From contig CAYNFU010000001.1 in assembly GCA_964396785.1 (NCBI GenBank), positions 12,298-76,297 of the forward strand: 64,000 nucleotides of DNA, given 5' to 3'. The notes under the pieces are model-generated. The model was not told where the DNA came from. It was given only the letters and a program-made list of their open reading frames with translations, and ran no database searches. A program made the translations under genes and the position numbers. This DNA comes from RBG-16-42-24 sp964396785 (GTDB lineage: Bacteria; Patescibacteriota; Microgenomatia; UBA8517). Below are positions 35,181-43,548 of the stretch, in pieces (positions within the stretch are counted from its first letter, which is position 1; each line of letters begins with the position of its first letter).

Positions 35181-36794
35181 CTAGTTAGCGACAGCCTCGA
35201 AATAAAGATATCCGTTTTCTCCGTATATCCTTTTAACAATATTTGCCTCATTCGGTATTTCCTCGTCGGTTCCGACAATTAAGCTTCCTAGGTTTTGGGG
35301 CTTTAGGCTGTCAAAGTCTATCGGGACAAATTCGTAATTACCAAAACTCCTCACCGTTGAAAATCCATATTTATCTTTGGCCGAAAGGCTATGCTCCTCC
35401 TGGAATCTTTGGGGTGGGTATTTTAAATAAAAAAGAAAAAGAATATAAGGCTGGTCGTAGCGATCCGTAACTATTATCTTCTGGTTCTCTTTCTCCTTAA
35501 TATAGTCTACCAACTCCTTTACCCCATACTGCGAGGAGAAGGGAAACTCTTTGGCCATATGGACCCAATACATGTGTTCGTACCTAGCAAAACCCCAGAT
35601 AATAAGAAGGGAAAGCGCCAAATAACCCCAAGATCGAATTTTCCTAAGGCCCCTAAACCATGAGAGGATTGTAATAAGCCCGTATGCACTGATTACTGTT
35701 AGTGGAATCACCATGTTTTGGGCTCTTAGGGCGTGGGGAGATTGAAAAGTGAGAGCAGCTGCCGTTGGAGCCAGAACTAGCCACATCAAAATCGCTCCCC
35801 ACCCTCTGGGTCTAACGGCAATTGCCATAAGACCGAAAGTTAAGAAAATTAAGTCAAATAAATACATCTGCCCGGTCTCGGGCACCTTATTTCTCTCTAT
35901 TTTATCCCCAGTAAGAAATAGAAATTCACCCCAGAAATGCTGTGAATAGTTTAAGCCGAATGCCAATGAATAGTTAACCACCTTGTTGTGAAGGACTTTT
36001 GGCAAAAGAGCTAAATAGTCTGGGTGTTCCCCTCGCTGTTCATTTATTCTTGCAAGTGGCCCAGGGTCTGCAAAAAGCCCAACCCCTGCCGCACGCGACC
36101 TGACCTCACCTTTGGCAAAATCGGCTCCTAAAGGAAGAAGCAGGATAAGCGCAACCAAGCCGGAAACGGCAAATTTTCTGATATTGGGTTGTATTTCCTT
36201 TCGATAAATAAAACTAAGTCCGATAACAAGGAGAGGCACAACTACTCTTGCGGCGTGGTAGGTATAGAAAGCGCTTACGAAGGCGAGTGTGCTAAAAACA
36301 TATAATTTTGGATTATTTAAGGCCTTTAAAAATAACCATAAGCCTAGTGTAATGAAAAAAGTCGCAACATTAACCTCCCAGGCTCCTCTTGAGAAATGAA
36401 TGTGCCAAGGAGAAATTGCCAGGAACAGGCTTGAGGCGAGTGCAAGTTTTTCATTTTTGAAAAGCTCCTTTACCAGAAGATAAAGGATTAGTACCGTCCC
36501 TACCCCAAGTGCTGCCCCCGGAATCCTAACCGCCCACTCGTTTAATCCCAACACTTTTACAAAAGGCAGAACAAGATAAAAATAAAACCCTGGTTTGTAA
36601 TCGTTGAACGACTGAAAATGGATGGGCCAGGCATTCCCGTGCTCGTCTTTTCCTGTTTCTACTAGAGAGTAGGCATTATAGCCAATTGCAGCCTCATCTG
36701 CGTTAAGTGCCGGAAAAGAATCAAGCCTCCAAAACCGTAAAAAGGAAGCTAACAGTAATATTAAAAAAAGTAGTAACCTTGTTTTTCTTAACAT
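35181..36794 (-). CDS. GT39-like membrane glycosyltransferase (tandem family member 1)
   Basis: The 537-residue protein has a first outer loop with FPALNADEAAIGYNAYSLVETGKD (D33-E34), followed by FQSFNDYKPGFYFYL and GLNEWAVRIPGAALG. These blocks recur in six more genes up to 53520. ISPWHIHFSRGAWEVN marks the second conserved block, and the C-terminal outer domain starts SSQYGVKELVDYIKEKENQ and carries DQPYILFLFYLKYPPQRF. The D-E pair is the catalytic signature of PMT/GT39 enzymes, which use polyprenyl-phosphate sugars. It abuts the EamA gene. Confidence 0.9.
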   Translation of the reverse strand: MLRKTRLLLFLILLLASFLRFWRLDSFPALNADEAAIGYNAYSLVETGKDEHGNAWPIHFQSFNDYKPGFYFYLVLPFVKVLGLNEWAVRIPGAALGVGTVLILYLLVKELFKNEKLALASSLFLAISPWHIHFSRGAWEVNVATFFITLGLWLFLKALNNPKLYVFSTLAFVSAFYTYHAARVVVPLLVIGLSFIYRKEIQPNIRKFAVSGLVALILLLPLGADFAKGEVRSRAAGVGLFADPGPLARINEQRGEHPDYLALLPKVLHNKVVNYSLAFGLNYSQHFWGEFLFLTGDKIERNKVPETGQMYLFDLIFLTFGLMAIAVRPRGWGAILMWLVLAPTAAALTFQSPHALRAQNMVIPLTVISAYGLITILSWFRGLRKIRSWGYLALSLLIIWGFARYEHMYWVHMAKEFPFSSQYGVKELVDYIKEKENQKIIVTDRYDQPYILFLFYLKYPPQRFQEEHSLSAKDKYGFSTVRSFGNYEFVPIDFDSLKPQNLGSLIVGTDEEIPNEANIVKRIYGENGYLYFEAVAN

Positions 36795-37649
36795 CTATTT
36801 GACTAACAATAAACCCAAAAAACCCAAAAAGGATCCTGCAATCTTCCAAATAATTCTCTTTCTTTCATTAAGAAAAAGAATCGCAAAAATCACAGTTACA
36901 ACAACACCTATGGAATTTAAAGAAATTACTTGTGATGAATTTTCCGCAATCTGCAACGCATAGAAAAACAAAATTGCAGACGCTGCATAGAATAAACTTA
37001 AAGTCGCCATTCTAACAAATGTCCCCTTCACTAGAAAAACTTTCATTTTTTTAATACTGCCGGAGTAAAATACTAGAACCGACAATGCTGGAAGGACAAA
37101 TGCAAGGAATGAGTAAGGGAAAACATCAAAGTGCCCAAGGAGAAATCTGTCGTTAACCACAGAGAACCCGAAAAACATTGCAGCCAGAAGAGAATAAATT
37201 TCTTTAAAAGAGAATTTAATTTTCCTTTTTTCCAAAGATACAATTACTGCAGCAGAAAGGATAAGCAACGTACCTATCCATTGTGAAACTGTAAGACTTT
37301 CTTTCATTAAAAGCGAAAAAGCCAAAATTGCAAAAATTGCTCTGGAACTAAAGATAACAGAAAATTTTGACGCTTCGGTTCTTTTTAGTGCTTTAAACAC
37401 AAAAATATTACCAAGTGCATAAAGAACTATCATTATTAAAAAGTTTAATATCAAAGGCTTGAAATCAGGGTACTTCATTGTGGTAAATAAATATCCAAAA
37501 ATCCCTATCATAAGGCCTGTTAAAAGTTGGAAGAAAGAAGCATAAGCCACCGGATCACTATCCTTCTCCCTGACCAGTATTCTCTGCAGTAATACAGAGA
37601 TAGAATAACAAATAACGCTCAAGATAATTAGTATTTGCCAAGTCACCAT
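36795..37649 (-). CDS. EamA-type (DMT superfamily) transporter
   Basis: The 284-residue protein has ten predicted helices in two similar halves, typical of EamA proteins. The second half includes AENSSQVISLNSIGVVVTVIFAILFLNERKRIIWKIAGSFLGFLGLLLV, a standard EamA ending ('..lnE......iG..li..G'). The first half has LLMKESLTVSQWIGTLLILSAAVIVS. It is wedged between two GT39-like genes (TAATG overlap upstream, no gap downstream). ArnE/ArnF, which flip the ArnT donor, belong to the same superfamily, so a donor-flipping role is plausible here; a metabolite exporter is the alternative. Confidence 0.9.
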   Translation of the reverse strand: MVTWQILIILSVICYSISVLLQRILVREKDSDPVAYASFFQLLTGLMIGIFGYLFTTMKYPDFKPLILNFLIMIVLYALGNIFVFKALKRTEASKFSVIFSSRAIFAILAFSLLMKESLTVSQWIGTLLILSAAVIVSLEKRKIKFSFKEIYSLLAAMFFGFSVVNDRFLLGHFDVFPYSFLAFVLPALSVLVFYSGSIKKMKVFLVKGTFVRMATLSLFYAASAILFFYALQIAENSSQVISLNSIGVVVTVIFAILFLNERKRIIWKIAGSFLGFLGLLLVK

Positions 37650-39316
37650 TATTTGGCCTCCATTATTAAATATGCCAGTGACCCGTCTGGCCTAAGAACT
37701 TCTTTAAGAATTGAATAGTCGCTTATAACTTGTTTTCTTGGGGCAACTATCTCATCGGCAACAACGATAGTTCCAGTCGGATACTTGTATGGCCAACTCA
37801 AATACTGAAACTTTAGGTGTTTAAACTCACTTACAAGCCCCACGTCGCCGACGCTGCTTGACTCATAAACTGCGCTCTCCCAAAATTCTTGAGGGTCCCT
37901 TTTATCGTAAAAAAGAAAATATATAAAGGGCTGGGCGTATGACTGCTGGAAAACTACTTGTCGTGAATTAAGGTTCGACTCTTTTAAATATTGAACCGCC
38001 TCCCTGTAACCGAATTCCCAATATTTAGCCCCGTGCTTTGGAAGATGTACGTAATAGGAATCTAGGTAGTATATATAGTTAAGAAAATATAATGCCACAA
38101 ATCCCCATATAGCAATTCTTTTCAAATAATTCTTAGACAAATTGGCAAATAAGCCATGAAGGGCAAGCGAAGAAATAATAATCAAGGGAATTGCCATATG
38201 AAGACTCCTTACCCCATGAACGGGGTCTCTCGACAATATTGAAGGAACGGGTGCCAAAACAAGCCACAAAAGGAGGAATAAGAAATATTTGTTCTTAAGG
38301 CTTCGGATAAATAATATAAGTCCTGCAAGAATTAGAACGGAGTCTGCCAGAAGAAACATTCCCATATTTATCGAATTGTGTCTCGGGTTATTCCAATCAC
38401 CCTCAAAAAAAAGAAATCTTCCCGAAAAATGGTTAAACCACTTTCCCATTATTACCCTAACCCAGTTAAGAGACTCCGAATGAAAAGCCAAATAAGTAGC
38501 TCCTCCTGGCTTCTCGCCACCCTGCTCCAGTATTTCTTTTATATCTGTCTCACTTCTCGGATATGAGAATGTGCTTACCACCGTAAGCCTTCCTGCGTAA
38601 CCGGTGTAAACGCTTATTAAAATTGGCAAACTAATAATAATTCCTACCCCAAAAGACCCCAGAAGCACTTTTTTGTCAAATCTTATTAAATTTTTGAAAA
38701 ATAGTAGTCCGAGAAGTAAAACTACAATTGGAGTTGAAAGCTTGGCCCCCTGATAGCTAATGAGTGTTAGTCCGAAAAAAATTGCAGAGGCAAAAAGAAA
38801 TCTGTTCTTTTCAAAAGATTTCATGAAGAAATAAATGCCGATAAGGGTCAGGCAAAAGGCGAGGTTAGGTACCCAGGCACCTCTGGAAAAATGTATAAGC
38901 CAGGGGTTGGTAGCTGCCAAGAAACCGGAAAATAGGGCAATACTCTCGAAATTTTTGTATTTAGCCTTTTCAAAAATTATCCTGGCTAAATGGAAGACAA
39001 AATAAACAATTATTACCCCGAAAATGGCGTTAGGGAGCCGAACGCTCAATTCATTTAAACCCATCACCCCAATAAACGGTGCAGCCAAATAGACGTAGAG
39101 CCCCGGAGTGTAATCTCCAAAAGACTTAAACACGATTGGCAAAGACTCTCCCCAGAAATCTTTGCCTGTTTTTAATATTGAATAAGCGTTATATCCCAAA
39201 GCTACCTCATCGGAAGTCAGATGAGGAGGTATCGTCCCCAACTTCCAAAGCCTAAGAAATGCCGCCAAAAAAAGTATAAATAGGAGAATGGTTGTTGTAT
39301 TAATAAATCGCTTCAT
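37649..39316 (-). CDS. GT39-like membrane glycosyltransferase (tandem family member 2)
   Basis: The 555-residue protein has IPPHLTSDEVALGYNAYSILKTGKD (D36-E37), FKSFGDYTPGLYVYLAAPFIGVMGLNELSVRLPN, TNPWLIHFSRGAWVPNLAF, and the outer-loop block SGRFLFFEGDWNNPRHNSIN. The C-terminal domain starts YWEFGYREAVQYLKESN and has AQPFIYFLFYDKRDPQEFW. All tandem-family blocks are in place. The EamA start overlaps its stop by one base. Nine base pairs separate its ATG from the stop of the next member. Confidence 0.9.
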   Translation of the reverse strand: MKRFINTTTILLFILFLAAFLRLWKLGTIPPHLTSDEVALGYNAYSILKTGKDFWGESLPIVFKSFGDYTPGLYVYLAAPFIGVMGLNELSVRLPNAIFGVIIVYFVFHLARIIFEKAKYKNFESIALFSGFLAATNPWLIHFSRGAWVPNLAFCLTLIGIYFFMKSFEKNRFLFASAIFFGLTLISYQGAKLSTPIVVLLLGLLFFKNLIRFDKKVLLGSFGVGIIISLPILISVYTGYAGRLTVVSTFSYPRSETDIKEILEQGGEKPGGATYLAFHSESLNWVRVIMGKWFNHFSGRFLFFEGDWNNPRHNSINMGMFLLADSVLILAGLILFIRSLKNKYFLFLLLWLVLAPVPSILSRDPVHGVRSLHMAIPLIIISSLALHGLFANLSKNYLKRIAIWGFVALYFLNYIYYLDSYYVHLPKHGAKYWEFGYREAVQYLKESNLNSRQVVFQQSYAQPFIYFLFYDKRDPQEFWESAVYESSSVGDVGLVSEFKHLKFQYLSWPYKYPTGTIVVADEIVAPRKQVISDYSILKEVLRPDGSLAYLIMEAK

Positions 39317-39325
39317 CGAATCATT

Positions 39326-41050
39326 CTAATTTTCTAAAATCTCAAAGGCGGGTTTGCCGTCTAAGAAATTTATGGTTTTTAGTTTATTCCAGTTAGCTCT
39401 GTAACTCCCTGGGCTTGTAATTAACAAACATCTGGTTTCTTGCGCCTTACAGCTGACAATTCCGCCACTTTCGAGCGTAAAATCATCATTTGGCCCGGGA
39501 GTAATTTGCCAATCGTTTACGAAATAAAATTTATCGAATCTATCCACCCAATACCAGTCTGATTGATGAAATCGTATCAGATTTGGGTCAGCTTTATATT
39601 TGGCCGGGTCCCAAGGCCAAAAGAACAAGAAGAATTCGTGGGGTTCTCCGTATTTCTTTGTAATTATTATTTTATCGTACTTTTGATAATTGTCCCTAGC
39701 ATAATCAACTGCTTGCCTATATCCGTATTGCCAGGACCAAGAATATTCTTCGGGATAGAGAGTAAAATAGTTCGTTAAATAACTTTTGGCAAGGAAAAAT
39801 ATTCCGACACAATAAAGTGTAAAAAAAATAAACTTAGTCGCGGGGTTTCCCTTTTTAGTTATTAAATCGTAGACAAAAAATAACCCAATTGCGGCTAAGA
39901 TCTGAGGTAAGGGAAGCATGACAGAGGCGCGAGTCACGGCAAAATGTTCACTAGTTATACTTCCGGCAATAGGGGAAAGCGCAAGCCAGGCCAAAAGTAA
40001 CAGGTAGTCTTTATCTCCCTTAAAAGATTTCTTAAGAAGAATATAAATTCCCAAATAAAAAAACGGCAAATTGATTAAATAGGAGAGACCTTTCCCAGGA
40101 AGGCTATATTGAAACTGTGTTCCGCCGGATAAAAAGAGAAACTGCGGCGATAAATATTCTAGATAATTACGGCTAAAATGATAAATAAGATAGGTTGGTC
40201 TGTTGTAAATAAGTTTGGGGAGGGGTTGAGGTAAGGAAGAGGAGAGCCTGCCTTCCTCAATACTTGCAATCGCCCCCTCATTTATAATAAAAAGCCACTT
40301 GGCTCTCGCTCTTGCGGAGGGTTCTAAAAGAATTGCCCCGGCCAAGACGAAAAAGGCAATTAGCGCCGATATAGAAACTATGGGGATGAAGCTTTCCCTT
40401 TTTATTAAATTTTTAAATTCGCCACGATATATAACCAGGGTCGCAACTAGTATAAGTGGAGAAAATATTCTGGTTGAGTGATAGGAAAAAAGCGACAGAA
40501 AAAGAAAGGCAAGTGAAAGTGGAAGTAAGTATTTCTTTTTATCTCTATTAAAAAAGGCAGCCGCCGACGCAGTAAGCAAAAAAATCGAAAGGTTTTGTTG
40601 TAAAACTACTCTTGAGGTAAATAATGTCCACGGCTCAATAGCTACTAGAAAAGAAGAAAGAAGGGCTAATTCCCTGCGTTTAGTTAGTCCCATTGCAAGG
40701 AAATACGTGGCAACTGTCGTAAGAACGCCTAAAACTGCATGGGGAAATCTGATTGCAAATTCGTTAAGCCCAAAAACCAGTATTGAAGGGATGGTCATAT
40801 AGAGATTTAGGGGCAAAGGATAATCGCCGTAGGCTCGAAAATTGACAACGGGTAAGGCCTGCCCCCATTCGTCTGCTCCCGTTTTCAATATCGAATAGGC
40901 GTTATAGCCGTGCGAAACCTCATCCCAATTAACTGCAGGGGGGAAATCTGAAAGGTTAATGAGCCTAAGGGCGGCCGCCAAGACCAAGACCAGAAAAAGG
41001 AGCTTGTTTTCCAAAAACAAACCCCAACCCTTCTTAAAAAGAGTCCTCAT
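39326..41050 (-). CDS. GT39-like membrane glycosyltransferase (tandem family member 3)
   Basis: I start at the ATG at 41050 (574 residues). A longer frame begins at a TTG that would overlap the upstream gene, but TATAAT lies exactly 6 nt before this ATG, which favours it. Blocks: FPPAVNWDEVSHGYNAYSILKTGAD (D43-E44), FRAYGDYPLPLNLYM, IEPWTLFTSRVVLQQN (the usual SRGA is SRVV), LSPQFLFLSGGTQFQ, and the C-terminal domain from WQYGYRQAVDYARDNYQKYDKIII. The acceptor-side substitutions suggest a different specificity from the neighbours. Confidence 0.9.
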   Translation of the reverse strand: MRTLFKKGWGLFLENKLLFLVLVLAAALRLINLSDFPPAVNWDEVSHGYNAYSILKTGADEWGQALPVVNFRAYGDYPLPLNLYMTIPSILVFGLNEFAIRFPHAVLGVLTTVATYFLAMGLTKRRELALLSSFLVAIEPWTLFTSRVVLQQNLSIFLLTASAAAFFNRDKKKYLLPLSLAFLFLSLFSYHSTRIFSPLILVATLVIYRGEFKNLIKRESFIPIVSISALIAFFVLAGAILLEPSARARAKWLFIINEGAIASIEEGRLSSSLPQPLPKLIYNRPTYLIYHFSRNYLEYLSPQFLFLSGGTQFQYSLPGKGLSYLINLPFFYLGIYILLKKSFKGDKDYLLLLAWLALSPIAGSITSEHFAVTRASVMLPLPQILAAIGLFFVYDLITKKGNPATKFIFFTLYCVGIFFLAKSYLTNYFTLYPEEYSWSWQYGYRQAVDYARDNYQKYDKIIITKKYGEPHEFFLFFWPWDPAKYKADPNLIRFHQSDWYWVDRFDKFYFVNDWQITPGPNDDFTLESGGIVSCKAQETRCLLITSPGSYRANWNKLKTINFLDGKPAFEILEN

Positions 41051-41056
41051 AGCAAA

Positions 41057-41062
41057 ATTATA
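41057..41062 (-). promoter_or_regulatory. -10 box of a putative leaderless promoter for the GT39-like gene at 39326
   Basis: Perfect minus-strand TATAAT ends 6 nt before the ATG at 41050. It lies in the 23-bp gap after the stop of the upstream paralogue. TTGACT is present only 9 bp further up, too close to serve as -35. Confidence 0.5.
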
Positions 41063-41073
41063 TCTTCGCAAAG

Positions 41074-42753
41074 TCAAAAAGTCGAAGAAGTAGTACAATA
41101 AATGCTTTTGACCTTTTCTGATTTACATTTTAGGAAAGGATTTGTCCTATAAACTTGGAAGACAACTTCCCCAAGAGGCTCCTTAATCTCAAGTGCTTTT
41201 TCGAGCTTGTGTTCTTGGGCCTGCTCTGGGGAAATTGCAAGACTATCCCCCACTAAAAATTGCTCTTTATAAATATCTTTTTCCCAAATAATTGCCCTTG
41301 TTTCTATATTCGCAAACTTAAAGTTTTGATCGAAAGGAGGGTTTTCATAATAGTTTTTTCTGATTGTGGGATCTACCGAATTCTGAAACTCCTGGGGTGG
41401 AACCTTGAGGAAAAACGCCAACTCTATGTAGGGGATGGGAATCCTTACCCTATCAATAACAAAATGCGAGTCGGGATTCTTTTTGATAAATTGAGATAGT
41501 TCTGCGTATCCATATGCCCAATATTTAGCCTTTTCAACGGGAAAAATTACAAAATAAGACCGCCAAAAAAGTATTAGGGAAAAACAAAATACGACTATTC
41601 CCAAGATTACCCAAAAACCCCGGTTAATAAGTTTTCTTTTGAATATTTTTGTCGAAATTATCTTATCTAATCCCAAAGCTATAGCTAAAAAGATGGGAAG
41701 AATAAGGGCTAATGTTCGATGAACAGGAAACGGGTCCTTGGTAAGCGATGCTGTGATTGGTGCTGAGAGGGCCAATAGAAAAATAAATTTTGAACGATCG
41801 CTCTGCCTTTTCTTCCACAGTAAATAAATTCCAATTAAATAAGGAACAAGCATCCATTGATAAAAAAGCGTAAGACCCGGCAGGTCTTTGTAGCCAGCTA
41901 AAAATAGCGATTTTGGCGAGAAATAATTCGCAAACTGTGATGAAAACTCCCTAATAAAGGAAAGTAAAATGGCTAAAGGGGCAGGTATGAAGCCTTTCAA
42001 TTTTTCGGATTGCATCAAAATATTTTGAAGTCCTGTTTCTTCGGTTTTAGGCAAAAATACAGGGGTAGTAAGAAGGTACAAATGCGGAATCTGAGTCAAA
42101 ATTAAAACCCCTAAAGCGTACAAGAAATTTTTCCTGTTCGATTGAGCTAAAAGGAGCTTTCTAAAAAATAAAAAGTAAAAGACAAGCACAAAAGGAACTG
42201 TAAACCTTTGGGCATACGCGGCGTAAGTTGAAAGGGAAAGAACAAAAAATGCTGGGATGAGCCAATTTTGTTTTTTTACAGACAACCAGAGAAAATAACT
42301 TCCCAAACAAAAAAGTGTGAATGCTAGACCTATCTCGTCTCCAACTCTCGCACGAAATACAACCACGGGTGTTATCGCGAAAAACAAACTTCCGATAGTT
42401 GAGATTTTCATACTTTTCAAAAAAGCATAAATTATGAATATTAAGGCTAAGCCCGAAAGCGCCGCGATACTCCTTACAGAAAAAGCAGTCAAACCCCATA
42501 TCTTGATTGGCAAAGTAGTGAGGTATACATAAAGAGGTTCATTGTAAGAGCCATACATTCGAAAGACCATAGGGAAGGCTTTTCCATATTCGTCTTTCCC
42601 GGTTTCTAAAATCGAATATGCCGAATACCCGTGTAAGGCTTCGTCTACATAAAAGCCTGGCGGGATTACATCGAGTTTATGAAAGAACATAAAAATCCCG
42701 ACTATAAGAAGTAGCGATAAAAATATTATTTGTTTAAAAGAAATTTTCGGCAT
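41074..42753 (-). CDS. GT39-like membrane glycosyltransferase (tandem family member 4)
   Basis: The 559-residue protein has IPPGFYVDEALHGYSAYSILETGKD (D37-E38) and FRMYGSYNEPLYVYLTTLPIKIWGLTAFSVRS, clear but divergent family blocks. The second block is ITPVVVFRARVGDEIGLAF rather than SPWHxxxSRGA, so this is one of the most divergent members. The C-terminal domain begins YWAYGYAELSQFIKKNPDSHFVIDRVRIPIPYIELAFFLKVPPQEF. The last residues contain two Cys (FLKCKSEKVKSIYC). Its ATG directly follows the stop of the short gene upstream. Confidence 0.88.
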   Translation of the reverse strand: MPKISFKQIIFLSLLLIVGIFMFFHKLDVIPPGFYVDEALHGYSAYSILETGKDEYGKAFPMVFRMYGSYNEPLYVYLTTLPIKIWGLTAFSVRSIAALSGLALIFIIYAFLKSMKISTIGSLFFAITPVVVFRARVGDEIGLAFTLFCLGSYFLWLSVKKQNWLIPAFFVLSLSTYAAYAQRFTVPFVLVFYFLFFRKLLLAQSNRKNFLYALGVLILTQIPHLYLLTTPVFLPKTEETGLQNILMQSEKLKGFIPAPLAILLSFIREFSSQFANYFSPKSLFLAGYKDLPGLTLFYQWMLVPYLIGIYLLWKKRQSDRSKFIFLLALSAPITASLTKDPFPVHRTLALILPIFLAIALGLDKIISTKIFKRKLINRGFWVILGIVVFCFSLILFWRSYFVIFPVEKAKYWAYGYAELSQFIKKNPDSHFVIDRVRIPIPYIELAFFLKVPPQEFQNSVDPTIRKNYYENPPFDQNFKFANIETRAIIWEKDIYKEQFLVGDSLAISPEQAQEHKLEKALEIKEPLGEVVFQVYRTNPFLKCKSEKVKSIYCTTSSTF

Positions 42754-43548
42754 TTAGGGTCTAGTATTTAAAAATATCTGAATGACTATTAGAAAATAAA
42801 AGAGAATAAATACTGAAGTTGCTGCAATCTTTAGCCTCGTATTTTTATTTTTCAACACTAAAGACGAAACGTATTCAATTCCCAAAATCCCACAAGCCGC
42901 AATGAAGGGGAACAAAATAAAAGGCTCTATATTTGGAGAAAAGTTCCCTACTACTAAATATATAATTGGTAAAACAAATCCCAGAGCTATCAAACTTAAG
43001 TTTTTTCGAAAGTTAATTGCGAAAAATCCAATAAGAAAAAGGGGTAGGAGTATATACGGAAATTTTTCCAACTCGGTAATCCCCACTCTCTCATTGGGAT
43101 GGTTTGCAAAAAAATATAAATTGGGATCAAGAACCTCACCCAAATTATGTTGAAGTCGATAAAAAGTTAGGGTCTCTGGCCTTTCTTCCAACCAATGGGC
43201 GGCAGGGATCCAAATGGTTCGTGTCCCGATTGTTATTTTTACAGGAGGATATAATTTAAGTCTTTGTATCTGCAAGACTTCCTGTTGTTTATTAAGCTTA
43301 GTAAGACTTGTAAGATTTAAACCCTTTAGGCTAAAGAGAAAAAGAACAAGATAACAAATAATTAAGAGTTTATTTAGTTTTGATTTACCTAAAGAAGTCA
43401 GTATTAAGTATGTCGATAAAATAAGGATAACTCCCACAATAAAATTAAGAGTAAATATTCTCCAAATCCAGATGTTTCCCAAAACAACTAGAGGAAAAAC
43501 GGGAGTGATACCAAGTTTTTTTACTTTCCCAAGAAAACTAAAGTTCAT
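42754..43548 (-). CDS. Short membrane protein related to the middle of the GT39-like family
   Basis: I start at the ATG at 43548 (264 residues); a TTG 18 codons upstream is less likely. The protein has two N-terminal helices, a loop of about 90 residues ending LQHNLGEVLDPNLYFFANHPNERVGITELEKFPYILLPLFLIGFFAI, then about four helices. That block lines up with the 'NYl..lsP.FLF..Gdpn.R.......g..Y...l.lLliGlf' region of the flanking GT39-like proteins. The N-terminal D-E catalytic loop and the C-terminal outer domain are both absent. It may be a separate accessory family rather than a decayed gene, because the frame is intact. It overlaps the upstream gene by 11 bp. Confidence 0.75.
   Translation of the reverse strand: MNFSFLGKVKKLGITPVFPLVVLGNIWIWRIFTLNFIVGVILILSTYLILTSLGKSKLNKLLIICYLVLFLFSLKGLNLTSLTKLNKQQEVLQIQRLKLYPPVKITIGTRTIWIPAAHWLEERPETLTFYRLQHNLGEVLDPNLYFFANHPNERVGITELEKFPYILLPLFLIGFFAINFRKNLSLIALGFVLPIIYLVVGNFSPNIEPFILFPFIAACGILGIEYVSSLVLKNKNTRLKIAATSVFILFYFLIVIQIFLNTRP

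Noticed and set aside
41051..41098. TTG-started extension of the GT39-like protein at 39326
   Set aside because: The extension overlaps the upstream paralogue and its first residues are not family-like. The ATG at 41050 has a TATAAT 6 nt upstream.
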